This document shows positions 34,234-43,401 of a stretch of DNA of 64,000 nucleotides, in pieces. Origin of the DNA: Nocardioidaceae bacterium (lineage in GTDB: Bacteria; Actinomycetota; Actinomycetes; Propionibacteriales; Nocardioidaceae); assembly GCA_030447865.1 (NCBI GenBank), contig JAUJOD010000001.1, positions 1,102,909-1,166,908 on the forward strand. The letters run 5' to 3'. The position numbers were made by a program, and so were the translations under genes. Below the pieces are notes generated by a model. It was given only the letters and a program-made list of their open reading frames with translations, was not told the origin of the DNA and ran no database searches. How positions within the stretch are numbered: the first letter of the stretch is position 1; each line of letters starts with the position of its first letter.

Positions 34234-35253
34234 ATGACGCCGAGCGCAGATACCTCGTCGGTCGCGTCAGTGGTCGAGGCGGTAGCAGCCTGTGTTGAGT
34301 CTCGATACGTTGACGCCAACAGCGGCGCCAAGGCCGCCGAAACGCTGCGGCGACGGCTCAACGCCGGTGACTACGAAAGCGTGCCGTACGCGGCGGCGCT
34401 TGCCCCTCGGCTCACAGCGGATCTCCAGGCGGTGTTGCCCGACCTCCACCTGCAAGTGCGGTGGAGCGATCAGGTGCGCGAGGAGTCGACGATCAGCGAC
34501 TGGGATGACCCGGACTTCCTCGCCGCGTACTGGGCACGCGAGGCACTCGACAATCACGGGTTCGACAAGGCGGAGCGACTCCGCGGCAACGTTGGTCTGA
34601 TTGTCGTACGAAACATTGACGAGCCGGAGGGCACTGCGGAGGTCGTCGACGCAGCGTTCGCCTTCCTCGCCCGGTGCGACGCATTGATCGTCGATCTCCG
34701 GCGTACGACCGGGGGAGCACCGACCGGCGTCGCCTACTTCCTTGGTCATCTCCTGCCGGCGGGGACGCCGTTGATCCAGTCCTTCGACCGCGAGGGCGCG
34801 GTCATCGAGCGAACGGCCACCCCGACTGGCAGAGAACCCACCTTCGCCAGTGAGGTACCGGTGTTCGCTCTGACCGGTCGCCGCACGGTGTCAGGTTGCG
34901 AGGAACTCGTCTACGACCTGCGCGCGGCGGAGCGGGCAACTCTTGTCGGTGCGGCCACCGCCGGAGCGGCCAACCCGGTCGACGTGTACGTCGTTGACCC
35001 TCACGTCGTGGTCCGAGTGCCCACGGCTGTGGTCCGGCACGCTGTCACCGGAGGCAACTGGGAGGGCAACGGGGTCGTCCCCGATGTCGAGTGCGCCGTA
35101 GACGATGCTCTCGACGTGGCGCACCGGCTCGCGGTCGATGCGATCCGGCGCCGGGTCGCCGCCGGTGAGGTGGTTCGGGCTGAGAGCCTGCTCGAGGAGC
35201 TGGCCGATGTAGAGGCGGAACTCGACGAGCAGCTGGGACACCGCCAGATGTAG
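34234..35253 (+). CDS. S41-family (Tsp/IRBP-like) peptidase
   Basis: A 339-residue S41 serine peptidase without PDZ domain. The N-terminal helical domain (VASVVEAVAACVESRYVDAN) is typical of the IRBP type; the catalytic core has LIVDLRRTTGGAPT, the nucleophile segment RRTVSGCEELVYDL (Ser) and VGAATAGAANPVD. Usual relatives have SGAEEFAY and GG-GANP, so the active site is slightly altered by Cys and Ala. No signal peptide is seen, so it is cytoplasmic or wrongly started. Relatives cut C-terminal tails or small peptides. Confidence 0.8.
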   Translation: MTPSADTSSVASVVEAVAACVESRYVDANSGAKAAETLRRRLNAGDYESVPYAAALAPRLTADLQAVLPDLHLQVRWSDQVREESTISDWDDPDFLAAYWAREALDNHGFDKAERLRGNVGLIVVRNIDEPEGTAEVVDAAFAFLARCDALIVDLRRTTGGAPTGVAYFLGHLLPAGTPLIQSFDREGAVIERTATPTGREPTFASEVPVFALTGRRTVSGCEELVYDLRAAERATLVGAATAGAANPVDVYVVDPHVVVRVPTAVVRHAVTGGNWEGNGVVPDVECAVDDALDVAHRLAVDAIRRRVAAGEVVRAESLLEELADVEAELDEQLGHRQM

Positions 35254-35573
35254 CCGAGAGTGGCTGCGTCAGTAGGCAGAGACCATCGAGCGGTGCGACT
35301 TACCTCCGCTCAGCCCAGGCGGCGGTAAAGGTCGGTTGGGCAGCTCACGTTGTCGGCGTGCACGCCGAGCTGAGCGCGAGCGATTCCCTTCCGGCAAAGC
35401 GCCACCCGACCCATCATGGTTGTCCACGACGGCAGCCTCCGACGTGAACCAGGCGGTCAGCTACCTTCGCGAGAGCGCCGCCGCGGGCGGGTGTGCCGGG
35501 GCGTTGCGTCATGGCAAGGCCGCGAGCGGTGGGTGAGTCAACTACGTCATCACCCTGATAGCCACCGTGACGG
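35254..35573. other. 320-base intergenic region
   Basis: No convincing gene. A nested palindrome lies at 35341-35372: a perfect 14-bp CGGCGTGCACGCCG (35354-35367) flanked by CAGCTC and AGCTG arms. It could be a terminator of the S41 gene or a protein-binding site; nothing else was seen. Confidence 0.35.
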
Positions 35574-36467
35574 TCAGGCGGGCCAAGGCTCTCGGGTGAA
35601 GCGGAGGATGCGGCGCAGTCTCGCTACGTCGACCTCCGGCAGCCTCGCCTCCACAAGGTCATACGTCTCCTCAGCAAGCGACTGCAGTGACTGTGCTGCT
35701 GGCTCGGCGTCCTGAGGCGCGACGTCATGAAGCCGCTTGGCAAGGCCTGGAGGGCATATCTCCAGATCGCCGATCGCCCACGTCGGCCACTTCGTGCCCG
35801 GCCACCAGCGCCCGTTGAGGGCGCAGGCGATGTGGACCAGCGCTCCGGCAACGCCAGCGAAGTGGCGACGCAGCCCATGCGCATCGCCGCGTTGCACGAA
35901 TGCCTGCCACCGCCAGAAGTTGTCGATTTGACCATGCCGAGTAATGACAGCTACGGCGAGACCTCGTGGGTATGTCTCCAGCCGGGCAAGGACATTCCGC
36001 GCATCACCGGTGAGAGGGAGACCGTAGGCGTACGCAGCAGCCATGCTCAGTAGCCACTCTTCGGGCTCGTGACCAACCACTAGGCGGTCAAGGAGGGCAT
36101 GGGCTCCCTCGACCGTCGTGTGCACGATCTCAACGAGCAGTCCCTGGCCGGCTTGGCCACCGGTCCACCACTCGTCAAACCAGCTTCGGCTCTGCTCGTC
36201 GTACGGGAAGAAGCGGGCCGCGCCCCCGCCCACCGCCACCACGGCCGCCTCGCGGTGTTCCGCCCGGGGTGGCTGAGACCAGAGCACCGTCAGCTCGAGG
36301 TCTGACCACCGATCAGCATGTCCTCGCCCGGTGGAGCCGGAGCAGATCGTCGCCACTAGCCCGCCGTTACACGCCACGAAGGCGTCGGCGGTTGCGCGGG
36401 CAACCTCAAGCCGAGCTGCCACGGCGGTTCGTCCGTCAGAGCCCACGGTGGGAAAGGGCATGGTCAT
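35574..36467 (-). CDS. Nucleotidyltransferase-like protein (DUF4037-type)
   Basis: A 297-residue protein with the nucleotidyltransferase signature GSTGRGHADRWSDLELTV (G-S-x-G-x-D-x-D-like). A helical C-terminal domain (NVLARLETYPRGLAVAVITR, NFWRWQAFVQRGDAHGLRRH) resembles DUF4037 or antibiotic-adenylyltransferase partners. The third carboxylate may be Glu in VEIVHTT. Function is unknown; self-resistance or RNA/small-molecule nucleotidylation are possible. Its start overlaps the end of the upstream phosphoesterase gene by four bases (ATGA). Confidence 0.7.
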   Translation of the reverse strand: MTMPFPTVGSDGRTAVAARLEVARATADAFVACNGGLVATICSGSTGRGHADRWSDLELTVLWSQPPRAEHREAAVVAVGGGAARFFPYDEQSRSWFDEWWTGGQAGQGLLVEIVHTTVEGAHALLDRLVVGHEPEEWLLSMAAAYAYGLPLTGDARNVLARLETYPRGLAVAVITRHGQIDNFWRWQAFVQRGDAHGLRRHFAGVAGALVHIACALNGRWWPGTKWPTWAIGDLEICPPGLAKRLHDVAPQDAEPAAQSLQSLAEETYDLVEARLPEVDVARLRRILRFTREPWPA

Positions 36468-37390
36468 CGATCGGCGTGGATGGTGAACGCGTCAAACGCC
36501 ATCCCGTTGGTGTCGATCGCCTGCCCGTAGATTCGGCGCTTCGTGATCTGCAGGTCCAGGTAGTGCAAGGTGCTCGCGGAATACGCCGTGAAGTCCTCTC
36601 GACCGGTCGGACGCGTCTTGCCACCTCCACCGCTGACGACGTACACGACGCCATCGATCGGCTCAGACCGCTGATAGTCGTGGTCGTGTCCCGCGAGCGC
36701 CAGGTCGACGCCGTACTCGGCAAACAGGCCCGACCACGCTTCTCGTACGTCGCTCTCTGACCCCAGCGGTCCGGCGGAGTACGGCGGGTGGTGCATCGCC
36801 GCGATGGTCCAGGTCGCTGCCGACGTTTCCAACGTTGCCTGCAGCCAGGTCGTCTGTGCCGGATCGTCAACCTGCTGGGAGTCGAGCACGACGAAGAGCA
36901 CCGGACCGACTTCCTCGGCGTACCAGGTCGACTCGCCTCCGAGGCGCTGCATGATCGCCGCCTCGTCACCGTTCTGGTAGTCGTGATTGCCCAACACAGG
37001 CATCAGCTCGACTGAAGGCTCGAGCAGTGGTGCGAACGGTTCGATAATCGTCTCCTCGATCAGCGTGACGTCTCCGTCTGGATATATCAGGTCGCCAAGC
37101 AGAAGCAGGCCGTCGTAGCCACGCTTGGAGTGCTCAGCTGCTAGAACTCTCGTGACGGCGTACTCGTCGGAGTTGCCGGTGCCAGGATCCCCCACGACCG
37201 CGACCCTGACGCCGTCACCTGCCGGCCCGAGCCGGTCTTCGACCGCCCAGGTCTCCTCCGGTGCACCTACCGAGTAGCCGCGCAGGTCGTACCACACCCA
37301 TTGCCGGAGCCTCGGTACGACCGCCACTACGACGGCCAGTGCGAGAAGCGCCACCGCCGCCACGCCGATCCGCCGAGTCCGCGCGGCCAC
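36464..37390 (-). CDS. Membrane-anchored metallophosphoesterase
   Basis: A 308-residue protein. An N-terminal helix (VGVAAVALLALAVVVAVVP-type) anchors it with the catalytic domain outside. The calcineurin-like motif set is present: VVGDPGTG (D), LLLGDLIYPDG (G-D), VLGNHDYQNG (G-N-H-D), AAMHHPPYS (His) and LAGHDHDYQR (G-H-x-H). It resembles purple-acid/phosphatase-like secreted phosphoesterases. It is coupled by ATGA to the nucleotidyltransferase gene. Confidence 0.85.
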   Translation of the reverse strand: MAARTRRIGVAAVALLALAVVVAVVPRLRQWVWYDLRGYSVGAPEETWAVEDRLGPAGDGVRVAVVGDPGTGNSDEYAVTRVLAAEHSKRGYDGLLLLGDLIYPDGDVTLIEETIIEPFAPLLEPSVELMPVLGNHDYQNGDEAAIMQRLGGESTWYAEEVGPVLFVVLDSQQVDDPAQTTWLQATLETSAATWTIAAMHHPPYSAGPLGSESDVREAWSGLFAEYGVDLALAGHDHDYQRSEPIDGVVYVVSGGGGKTRPTGREDFTAYSASTLHYLDLQITKRRIYGQAIDTNGMAFDAFTIHADR

Positions 37391-37627
37391 GGCTCGACAA
37401 TACGGGAACCGGAAACCTACAGCCGAGGCTGCATTGCTAACTGCGAGAAACTAACTACCCAGAGTAATTGGTAATGCGCTGGAATACAGCGACTTAACGC
37501 ACTGTAATCGTCTAAACGCTCTGCGTATGAGGCTGTCTGGCGTTCCACAGTTACCGCTAGGGAGATTTGCAGATATCACACTGAGTAACGCATCATTGTT
37601 GGCGGGTGGGATAATGGAGGAGTCGTA
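37391..37627. other. AT-richer divergent promoter region
   Basis: The 237 bases between the phosphoesterase and beta-propeller genes are clearly richer in A and T than their surroundings. They end in GGAGGA seven bases before ATG 37628. A GATAAT hexamer directly precedes that ribosome site. I could not pair it with a -35. No gene is seen. Confidence 0.45.
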
Positions 37628-38926
37628 ATGCTTAGAGGCGTACGTCGTCTTACTATCGCGGGTGTTTGCCTAAGTGCGTCGGTAATGGTCTCTGCCATGA
37701 CCGCCGATGCCTCGATTGCCCACGACACCGTGGTCAGCGAGGCCCCTGCCAGGTTCACGCCGCACGCCCAGGACGGCGGCGGCGTGACCGACGCCGCGGT
37801 CCACGCGTTCAACCAGATCGGCAACACCATGTACGCCGGCGGAGAGTTCCGGGTGGTCGCCGACGCGGGGCGCACCACGACGTATACCCGTTCTCACCTC
37901 TTCTCGTTCAACGCCAGCACCGGTGAGGTCAGCGGTTTCGCGCCCCAGATCGACGGTCCCATATTCGCTCTGGAAAGCAGCGGCGCGTCGCTGTACGTCG
38001 GAGGGAAGTTCAGCTCGGTCGACGGAGTAGCTCGACGGGCTCTGGTCAAGATCGACACCGGCACGGGTCAGGTCGACTCACGCTTCAACGCCGGTCTGTC
38101 CTCGGGCCAGGTGACAGAGATCCGCTTGGTCAACGGGCGCCTGCTCGTCGGTGGCACGTTCCCTGGGCAGTTGCGGGCGCTCGACCCGGCCACCGGTGTT
38201 GACACCGGTTACATCAAGGCGGCGATCACTGGTCGGCTCGCCAACAAGGACGGACTGGTCAACTCCGGTCTCACCTCGGTCTACAAGTTCGCGGTGACGC
38301 CAAACGGCTCGCGGCTGGTGGGGATCGGAAACTTCACCCACGTTGACGGCCAGCCGCGCAGCCGGGCATTCATGCTTGATCTAAGCGCCAGCTCATCGGC
38401 ACTCAGCTCGTGGTACTACAGACCGCTCCAGAGAGCGTGCAAGGCCGAGTCCATGCCCAGTCAACTGCGGGACGTCGACTTCTCGCCTGACGGCAGCTAC
38501 TTCGTCATGGTCGCCACCGGATGGGTGCCTCAAGCTGGCGGCGTGGGCACCGACATCTGCGACGTTGCAGCGCGGTTCGAGACCGCCAAGCTGAAGCTTC
38601 GTAGGCCGACGTGGACCAACTACACCGGCGGTGACACGCTGCACTCCGTTGCGATCACCGGCTCCGCTGTCTACGTCCAAGGACACCAGCGCTGGCTCGA
38701 CAACCCCAGCGGCGTCGACAACAAGGGTCCGGGAGCTGTCGACCGGCCGGGCATCGGTGCTATTGACCCCGTCACCGGCAAGGCGCTGCCGTGGAACCCC
38801 ACCAAGGACCGCGGTATTGGAGGCAAGGATCTCTACGTCACCTCAGCGGGGCTCTGGGTCGGCAGCGACACCAGTAGATACCGGCTTGAGTACCACGACA
38901 GCATCGCCTTCGCCCCGCTGCGGTAA
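37628..38926 (+). CDS. Secreted beta-propeller protein (delta-60/DUF5122-like)
   Basis: A 432-residue exported protein with signal peptide (LTIAGVCLSASVMVSAMTADA). The body repeats blades of the form G-x-LYVGG-F-x-V-G with A-x-ID-x-x-TG (AGGEFRVVADAG, LYVGGKFSSVDG, LLVGGTFPG, ITGSAVYVQGHQRWLDN). This is the DUF5122 / delta-60 propeller common in secreted actinobacterial proteins. The function is unknown; surface binding is likely. ATG follows GGAGGA. Confidence 0.78.
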   Translation: MLRGVRRLTIAGVCLSASVMVSAMTADASIAHDTVVSEAPARFTPHAQDGGGVTDAAVHAFNQIGNTMYAGGEFRVVADAGRTTTYTRSHLFSFNASTGEVSGFAPQIDGPIFALESSGASLYVGGKFSSVDGVARRALVKIDTGTGQVDSRFNAGLSSGQVTEIRLVNGRLLVGGTFPGQLRALDPATGVDTGYIKAAITGRLANKDGLVNSGLTSVYKFAVTPNGSRLVGIGNFTHVDGQPRSRAFMLDLSASSSALSSWYYRPLQRACKAESMPSQLRDVDFSPDGSYFVMVATGWVPQAGGVGTDICDVAARFETAKLKLRRPTWTNYTGGDTLHSVAITGSAVYVQGHQRWLDNPSGVDNKGPGAVDRPGIGAIDPVTGKALPWNPTKDRGIGGKDLYVTSAGLWVGSDTSRYRLEYHDSIAFAPLR

Positions 38927-39000
38927 CGACGCCTCACGGGCAACATCGGCCGCTCGTACGCTGCGCTCTGCTGACCTGCACAGTTCCGGTCACTCTGTGT

Positions 39001-39065
39001 AAGTGCAGTCTCCACCCCCTTGGGGGTTTGCTCGGGCCCCTTTCGAGCCTTCGTGGAGACCACTT
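39001..39065. other. Predicted three-way-junction structured element
   Basis: An outer stem pairs 39001-39005 with 39061-39065 and, after a two-base bulge, 39008-39015 with 39053-39060 perfectly (13 pairs in all). Inside lie a C-run/G-run hairpin (39016-39026) and a perfect 5-bp hairpin GCTCG/CGAGC (39030-39034/39044-39048). The element is between the propeller gene and the DUF1800 operon. A second small hairpin (ACAGAA/TTCTGT, about 39095-39113) follows. It could be a terminator or part of the DUF1800 leader. Confidence 0.5.
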
Positions 39066-39199
39066 CGCGTCCGCTTTGTCTGCGTTGGGGCAAGACAGAA
39101 GATTGTACTTTCTGTGGGCGTTCAGTTACGCTGTGTAGTCTATCGGTCACAGGGTTGCGGGGGACGTCCCGGCGATGCTGCGCCGCCAGAAGGGCCCCC

Positions 39200-40825
39200 A
39201 TGCGCAGCACCGTAACCAGCTCTGCACGTTCGCTGTCACGTCGTCGGCTGGTCGCGGGCACGGCGGCATCAGGCGCCGCTCTATCGCTCCCGCTGTCATC
39301 CGGTAGCGCAGCAGCGGCGTACGACGCCTACTTGCCGCCGGTTCGTCCGTACGACGGCACGCCCCTTGCCGACACGGCGACGCGGCACATGGCCAACCGC
39401 TTCGGCTACGGGTACACCCCAGCACTTGGCGCCGAGATGCGATCGGCCGGTGGGCCGATGAACTGGTTCGACCAGCAGCTCTCGCCCGGGGCCATCGCCG
39501 ACAGCTTCGCCGACGGTTTCGACGGCTGGTTCCCCACGATGTTCACCTCGGCCGCGACGCACGCCGCTCGCGCCGAGAACACCAGCGGCTACGCGTATGA
39601 CGTGGTCGCCGATCACGGCCGTTGGAGCCTGCTGCGCCGCACCTATTCACGCCGACAGGTGCACGAGGTCATGACGGAGTTCTGGGCTAACCACCTGCAC
39701 GTGCACTGCGGAGCTGACCTCACCTGGTTTTGGCGGCACGACTACGACGCGCTGGTTCGCAGGCACGCCCTCGGTCGCTTCGACGAGATGCTGCAAGCGG
39801 CCATCACCCACCCCACGATGCTTGTCTACTTGGACGGCGACCTCTCGCAGGTCGTGCGACGCAGCACGCCTCTTGGAACCCAGGTCATTGAGAAGATCAA
39901 CGAGAACCTCGGCCGCGAGCTGCTCGAGTTGCACACGGTCGGGCGCGGGGCCGTCTACACCGAGGCCGACGTCCGCGACTCGGCGTACCTGCTGACCGGC
40001 TGGACCGTCGACAGGGATGGGACGTGGGAGGGCTCTTACGACCCGCAGCGCCACTACACCGGTCCGGTGCGGGTGCTGGGTTTCTCCGCCGACAACAAGC
40101 TCCTCGACGGCCGGGCGGTGCTCCGCGACTACCTGAACTACTTGGCTCGCCACCCGGCTACCGCCCAGCGGATCGCCCGCAAGCTCGCCGTGCGGTTCGT
40201 CTCCGACACCCCCTCCTATGGGCTCGTCGCCGACCTCGCCCGGGTGTTCCAGGAGTCGGGCACCGACATCTCGGCGACCATCCAGGCACTTGTGCGGCAC
40301 CCGGAGTTTGCCGCCTCGGCGGGCAAGAAGGTCCGAACCCCAACCGAAGACGTCGCCGCGACCCTGCGGGTGCTTGGCGTGCAGATCCATAAGCCCAGCG
40401 CCGACCAGGACGCCGGAAACGCCATCTACTACCAGTCCAAGAACACCGGACAGATCCCGTTCGGGTGGGAGTTTCCCGACGGGTTCCCCGACACCGCTGG
40501 TGCCTGGTCGTCGGGGGCTCGGATGATGGGCTCGTTCCAGCTGCACGCGTCCACCGCCGGAGGCTACTGGCCCAAAACTGGTGTGACCTACCGGCTCGGC
40601 GCGGCGTGGCTGCCGCAGCGGAGGATTCGCTTCGACGCGCTCGTCGACCACCTCTGCCGAGTACTGCACGGGCGCGGGTCAACGAGCCTGCTTCTCGGAG
40701 CCGCTTGCCTGGCCGTCGACCAGTCACCGGCCGACATCATCACGCGAGACCACGTGCTCACCAACTACCGGATGCCGAGGCTCATCGGCCTGCTGCTCGA
40801 TGCCCCGCAGCACCTCACGAGATGA
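39200..40825 (+). CDS. DUF1800 family protein, Tat-exported
   Basis: A 541-residue DUF1800 protein. ATG 39200 begins a Tat-type signal (SRRRLVAGTAASGAALSLPL). Family motifs are MANRFGYGYTPALGAEMR at the start, MTEFWANHLHV, INENLGRELLELHTVG and a TGWTVDRDGTWEG segment. Biochemical function is unknown; members are always paired with a DUF1501 gene, here coupled by ATGA. The pair is exported together and probably handles an envelope or extracellular substrate. Confidence 0.9.
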   Translation: MRSTVTSSARSLSRRRLVAGTAASGAALSLPLSSGSAAAAYDAYLPPVRPYDGTPLADTATRHMANRFGYGYTPALGAEMRSAGGPMNWFDQQLSPGAIADSFADGFDGWFPTMFTSAATHAARAENTSGYAYDVVADHGRWSLLRRTYSRRQVHEVMTEFWANHLHVHCGADLTWFWRHDYDALVRRHALGRFDEMLQAAITHPTMLVYLDGDLSQVVRRSTPLGTQVIEKINENLGRELLELHTVGRGAVYTEADVRDSAYLLTGWTVDRDGTWEGSYDPQRHYTGPVRVLGFSADNKLLDGRAVLRDYLNYLARHPATAQRIARKLAVRFVSDTPSYGLVADLARVFQESGTDISATIQALVRHPEFAASAGKKVRTPTEDVAATLRVLGVQIHKPSADQDAGNAIYYQSKNTGQIPFGWEFPDGFPDTAGAWSSGARMMGSFQLHASTAGGYWPKTGVTYRLGAAWLPQRRIRFDALVDHLCRVLHGRGSTSLLLGAACLAVDQSPADIITRDHVLTNYRMPRLIGLLLDAPQHLTR

Positions 40826-42099
40826 GCACCCACATGACCGCGAACGAGACCTGCTCGTGCCCCGACTACTCCAGGTCGCGGCGATCCTTCCTCCGTAACG
40901 CCGCGGCGGTGTCGGCCGGCGCGGTCGCCACGACGATGTTCGGCGACGCGTTCCGCCAGGCGTCGTACGGCGTGACGAACGGCAACGTGATGGTCGTACT
41001 CAGCCTGCGCGGAGGCGCCGACGGGCTGTCGATCGTCGTCCCGTACGGCGACCCTGCCTACTACGCGGCTCGACCGACGATCGCCGTACCCCCCACGTCG
41101 CTGTTGGTGCGCGACACGATGTTCGGGCTGCATCCCGGCTTCGCGCCGCTTGAGTCGATGTGGAAGGCAGGCAAGTTCGCCGCCGTCCACGCGACCGGAC
41201 TGCCGCAGCCGAACCGCTCCCACTTCTCGGCCATCGAGGAGATCGAGGACGCCGACCTCGGCTCCGCGGCGCGCACCGGCTGGATCAACCGGCTCATCGG
41301 CTTGGACACCGAGCGGTCGCCGCTGGAGGCCGCCGCGATGGGGTCTGCTCTGCTGCCGACGTCGATGTACGGCCCGCAGCCGACGCTGGCGACCGAAAGC
41401 ATCGACGACATCAGCCTGGCCGGCGGTGAGGACCCCGAGGCCAAGCGGCGGCGGCGCAGCGCATTGACTCAGCTGTGGCACGACGGCGGCGGACCGCTCG
41501 GCGTCGGAGCGCGGTCAGCCCTCAAGACCACCGCGAAGCTGGCGCCGACGCTGGCGCAGGGCTACCTCGTCGCCAATGGGGCGAACTACCCGGACGGCGA
41601 CTTGGGCGACGCGATGCGCGACACTGCCCGACTGGTGAAGGCGCAGGTGGGGGCGGAGATCGTTGCGATCGACTACGGCGGCTGGGACATGCACTCACAT
41701 CTCGGCACGCTCGCATCGACTGGCCTCCCCAGCATGAACGGCATGGTCACCAACCTTGGCAAGGCGCTCGCCGCCTTCTTCACCGACCTCGGCGCGTTGG
41801 GGTCACGGGTCACGGTCGTCACGCTGACCGAGTTCGGGCGGCGGGTGAAGGAGAACGGCGCGCACGGCCTCGACCACGGCTGGGCGAACGCGACGCTCGT
41901 GCTGGGTGGCGGAGTCAACGGCGGACGCTACTACGGCCGTTGGCCCGGTCTCGCCTACGACACCCTCGTCGACGGTGACCTGAAGGTCACGACCGACTAT
42001 CGAAGCGTGCTGTCCGAGATCTTGACCCGGCGGCTCAACGTCTCGACATCTCGGGTGTTTCCCAGCTTCACTCCAGAGGCGGTCGGAGTGATGGCCTGA
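40822..42099 (+). CDS. DUF1501 family protein, Tat-exported
   Basis: A 425-residue DUF1501 protein of the sulfatase/alkaline-phosphatase-like superfamily. ATG 40822 overlaps the TGA of the DUF1800 gene. SRRSFLRNAAAVSAGAVA is a Tat signal. The core has VLSLRGGADGLSIVVPYGD, RSHFSAIEEIEDAD, IDYGGWDMHSHLG and LTEFGRRVKENG-HGLDHGWAN, which align with the metal-binding core of the superfamily (Asp/His). Enzyme activity has not been established in this family. Confidence 0.9.
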   Translation: MSTHMTANETCSCPDYSRSRRSFLRNAAAVSAGAVATTMFGDAFRQASYGVTNGNVMVVLSLRGGADGLSIVVPYGDPAYYAARPTIAVPPTSLLVRDTMFGLHPGFAPLESMWKAGKFAAVHATGLPQPNRSHFSAIEEIEDADLGSAARTGWINRLIGLDTERSPLEAAAMGSALLPTSMYGPQPTLATESIDDISLAGGEDPEAKRRRRSALTQLWHDGGGPLGVGARSALKTTAKLAPTLAQGYLVANGANYPDGDLGDAMRDTARLVKAQVGAEIVAIDYGGWDMHSHLGTLASTGLPSMNGMVTNLGKALAAFFTDLGALGSRVTVVTLTEFGRRVKENGAHGLDHGWANATLVLGGGVNGGRYYGRWPGLAYDTLVDGDLKVTTDYRSVLSEILTRRLNVSTSRVFPSFTPEAVGVMA

Positions 42100-42150
42100 T
42101 CGCCGAGCTGGCGCAATGGGTGATCAGCGGTGGGGACGACATGGGTGCAG

Positions 42151-43245
42151 TTATGGCGCAATGACCTCGGGAACGGTTCCGAAAGCGAACCCGCGGTTCT
42201 TGAGCTTTCTGGTGATGCAAGGGAGCGCATTGGCATCTTGGGACTGCGCGCCGACGTGGAAGAGGATGATGTAGCCGTTTCCTTGGAATGTCGCGGCATC
42301 CATGGAGTCGACGACGCGATCGCAGATCGCGGCTGCGGTCAAGCCCCTCCAGCCCAAAGAATCCACACTCCACATGACATTCTTGGCGTATCCGTTCGCC
42401 CCGACGTCGCGGAGAACGCTACTGTCAAAGTCTCCGTATGGTGGGCGGAAGTACGGTTTGGTGGACCTCCCGGTCAGCCGCATGACTTTTCTATTCGTGG
42501 TAGCAAGTTCTTCAGTCCGTCGTGCCGGGCTCAACGTGGACTTGCCGGTGGAACGCCCCGTCAACGAGTCGTGGCTCCAGGTGTGGTTGAAAATGTGGTG
42601 GCCTTCCTTAGCCATCCGCTGGACATACGTCGGGTTAGTTGCGGCCCACTTCCCCGTCATGCCGAAGCTCGCTGTGATGTCGCGGTTCTTAAGGAAGTCG
42701 AGGATCTGCCCCGCATAACCTAGGTCTGACCCGGCATCAAAGGTGTAGGACACCATTCTACGGCTGGTGTTGCCGCGGTAGAACGAAGTGGCTGGCGTCC
42801 CTTGGAGCACGACGTACCACGAGCTGATCCAACCGACTGTGCCTGCATAGCTCGTCTTGAACCAATCACCAGATGTGGCGGTCAGGGAGAGAACGCTGCC
42901 ATGCGGGATCTCGTTGAGAATTGAACAGGTGGTCGACCCACAAGCTCTCAAGTTCAGTGTGCTGTCGGGGGTATTCGTTTGGCCGGTCAGATTAATGCCG
43001 GTACCAACAGGAGAAGCAGAACTCGACGGAGCCTTCCCGGTTGGGACGGCGTGGACGACCTGGTCAGAGGTCCCGAAAGGCGCACTCATCCTGACAGTTG
43101 GATCGGTGTGACGGTAGGCAGCCGCAGCTGGAGGAGTTGCCGTCGTGCTGACGGCGCTGACTGAGAAGGTAAGCGCGAGAAGACAACTCCTGCTACGCAA
43201 AGAAACCTTATCGTTACGGACAGTAACTTTGCGAGAAGTTTTCAC
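42151..43245 (-). CDS. SH3-domain polysaccharide deacetylase
   Basis: A 364-residue exported protein. I start at GTG 43245 behind GAAAGGCG, giving a signal peptide (LLALTFSVSAVSTTATPPAAAA). An SH3b domain follows (STLNLRACGSTTCSILNEIP, GWISSWYVV). The NodB/CE4 domain has SYTFDAGSDLGYAGQ (metal Asp), FNHTWSHDSL (H-x3-H) and RPPYGDFDSS. It should remove acetyl groups from peptidoglycan or another glycan outside the cell. Base composition is less GC-rich than its neighbours, perhaps from recent acquisition. It converges on DUF1501 about 50 bases away. Confidence 0.88.
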   Translation of the reverse strand: MKTSRKVTVRNDKVSLRSRSCLLALTFSVSAVSTTATPPAAAAYRHTDPTVRMSAPFGTSDQVVHAVPTGKAPSSSASPVGTGINLTGQTNTPDSTLNLRACGSTTCSILNEIPHGSVLSLTATSGDWFKTSYAGTVGWISSWYVVLQGTPATSFYRGNTSRRMVSYTFDAGSDLGYAGQILDFLKNRDITASFGMTGKWAATNPTYVQRMAKEGHHIFNHTWSHDSLTGRSTGKSTLSPARRTEELATTNRKVMRLTGRSTKPYFRPPYGDFDSSVLRDVGANGYAKNVMWSVDSLGWRGLTAAAICDRVVDSMDAATFQGNGYIILFHVGAQSQDANALPCITRKLKNRGFAFGTVPEVIAP

Positions 43246-43401
43246 AGCAAACGCCTTTCGGGAGGCTGTTAAGAGTCCCAATTCGACGCGTCTGATCATG
43301 ACGCACGCGCGCATGTTCGTACAGAGGGAGCACTACATTTCCTTGATGCCCAATGCGCGGTAGGGGGTGTTAAGGGGTGTTAGCAGACCGCCCAGCGCCA
43401 G

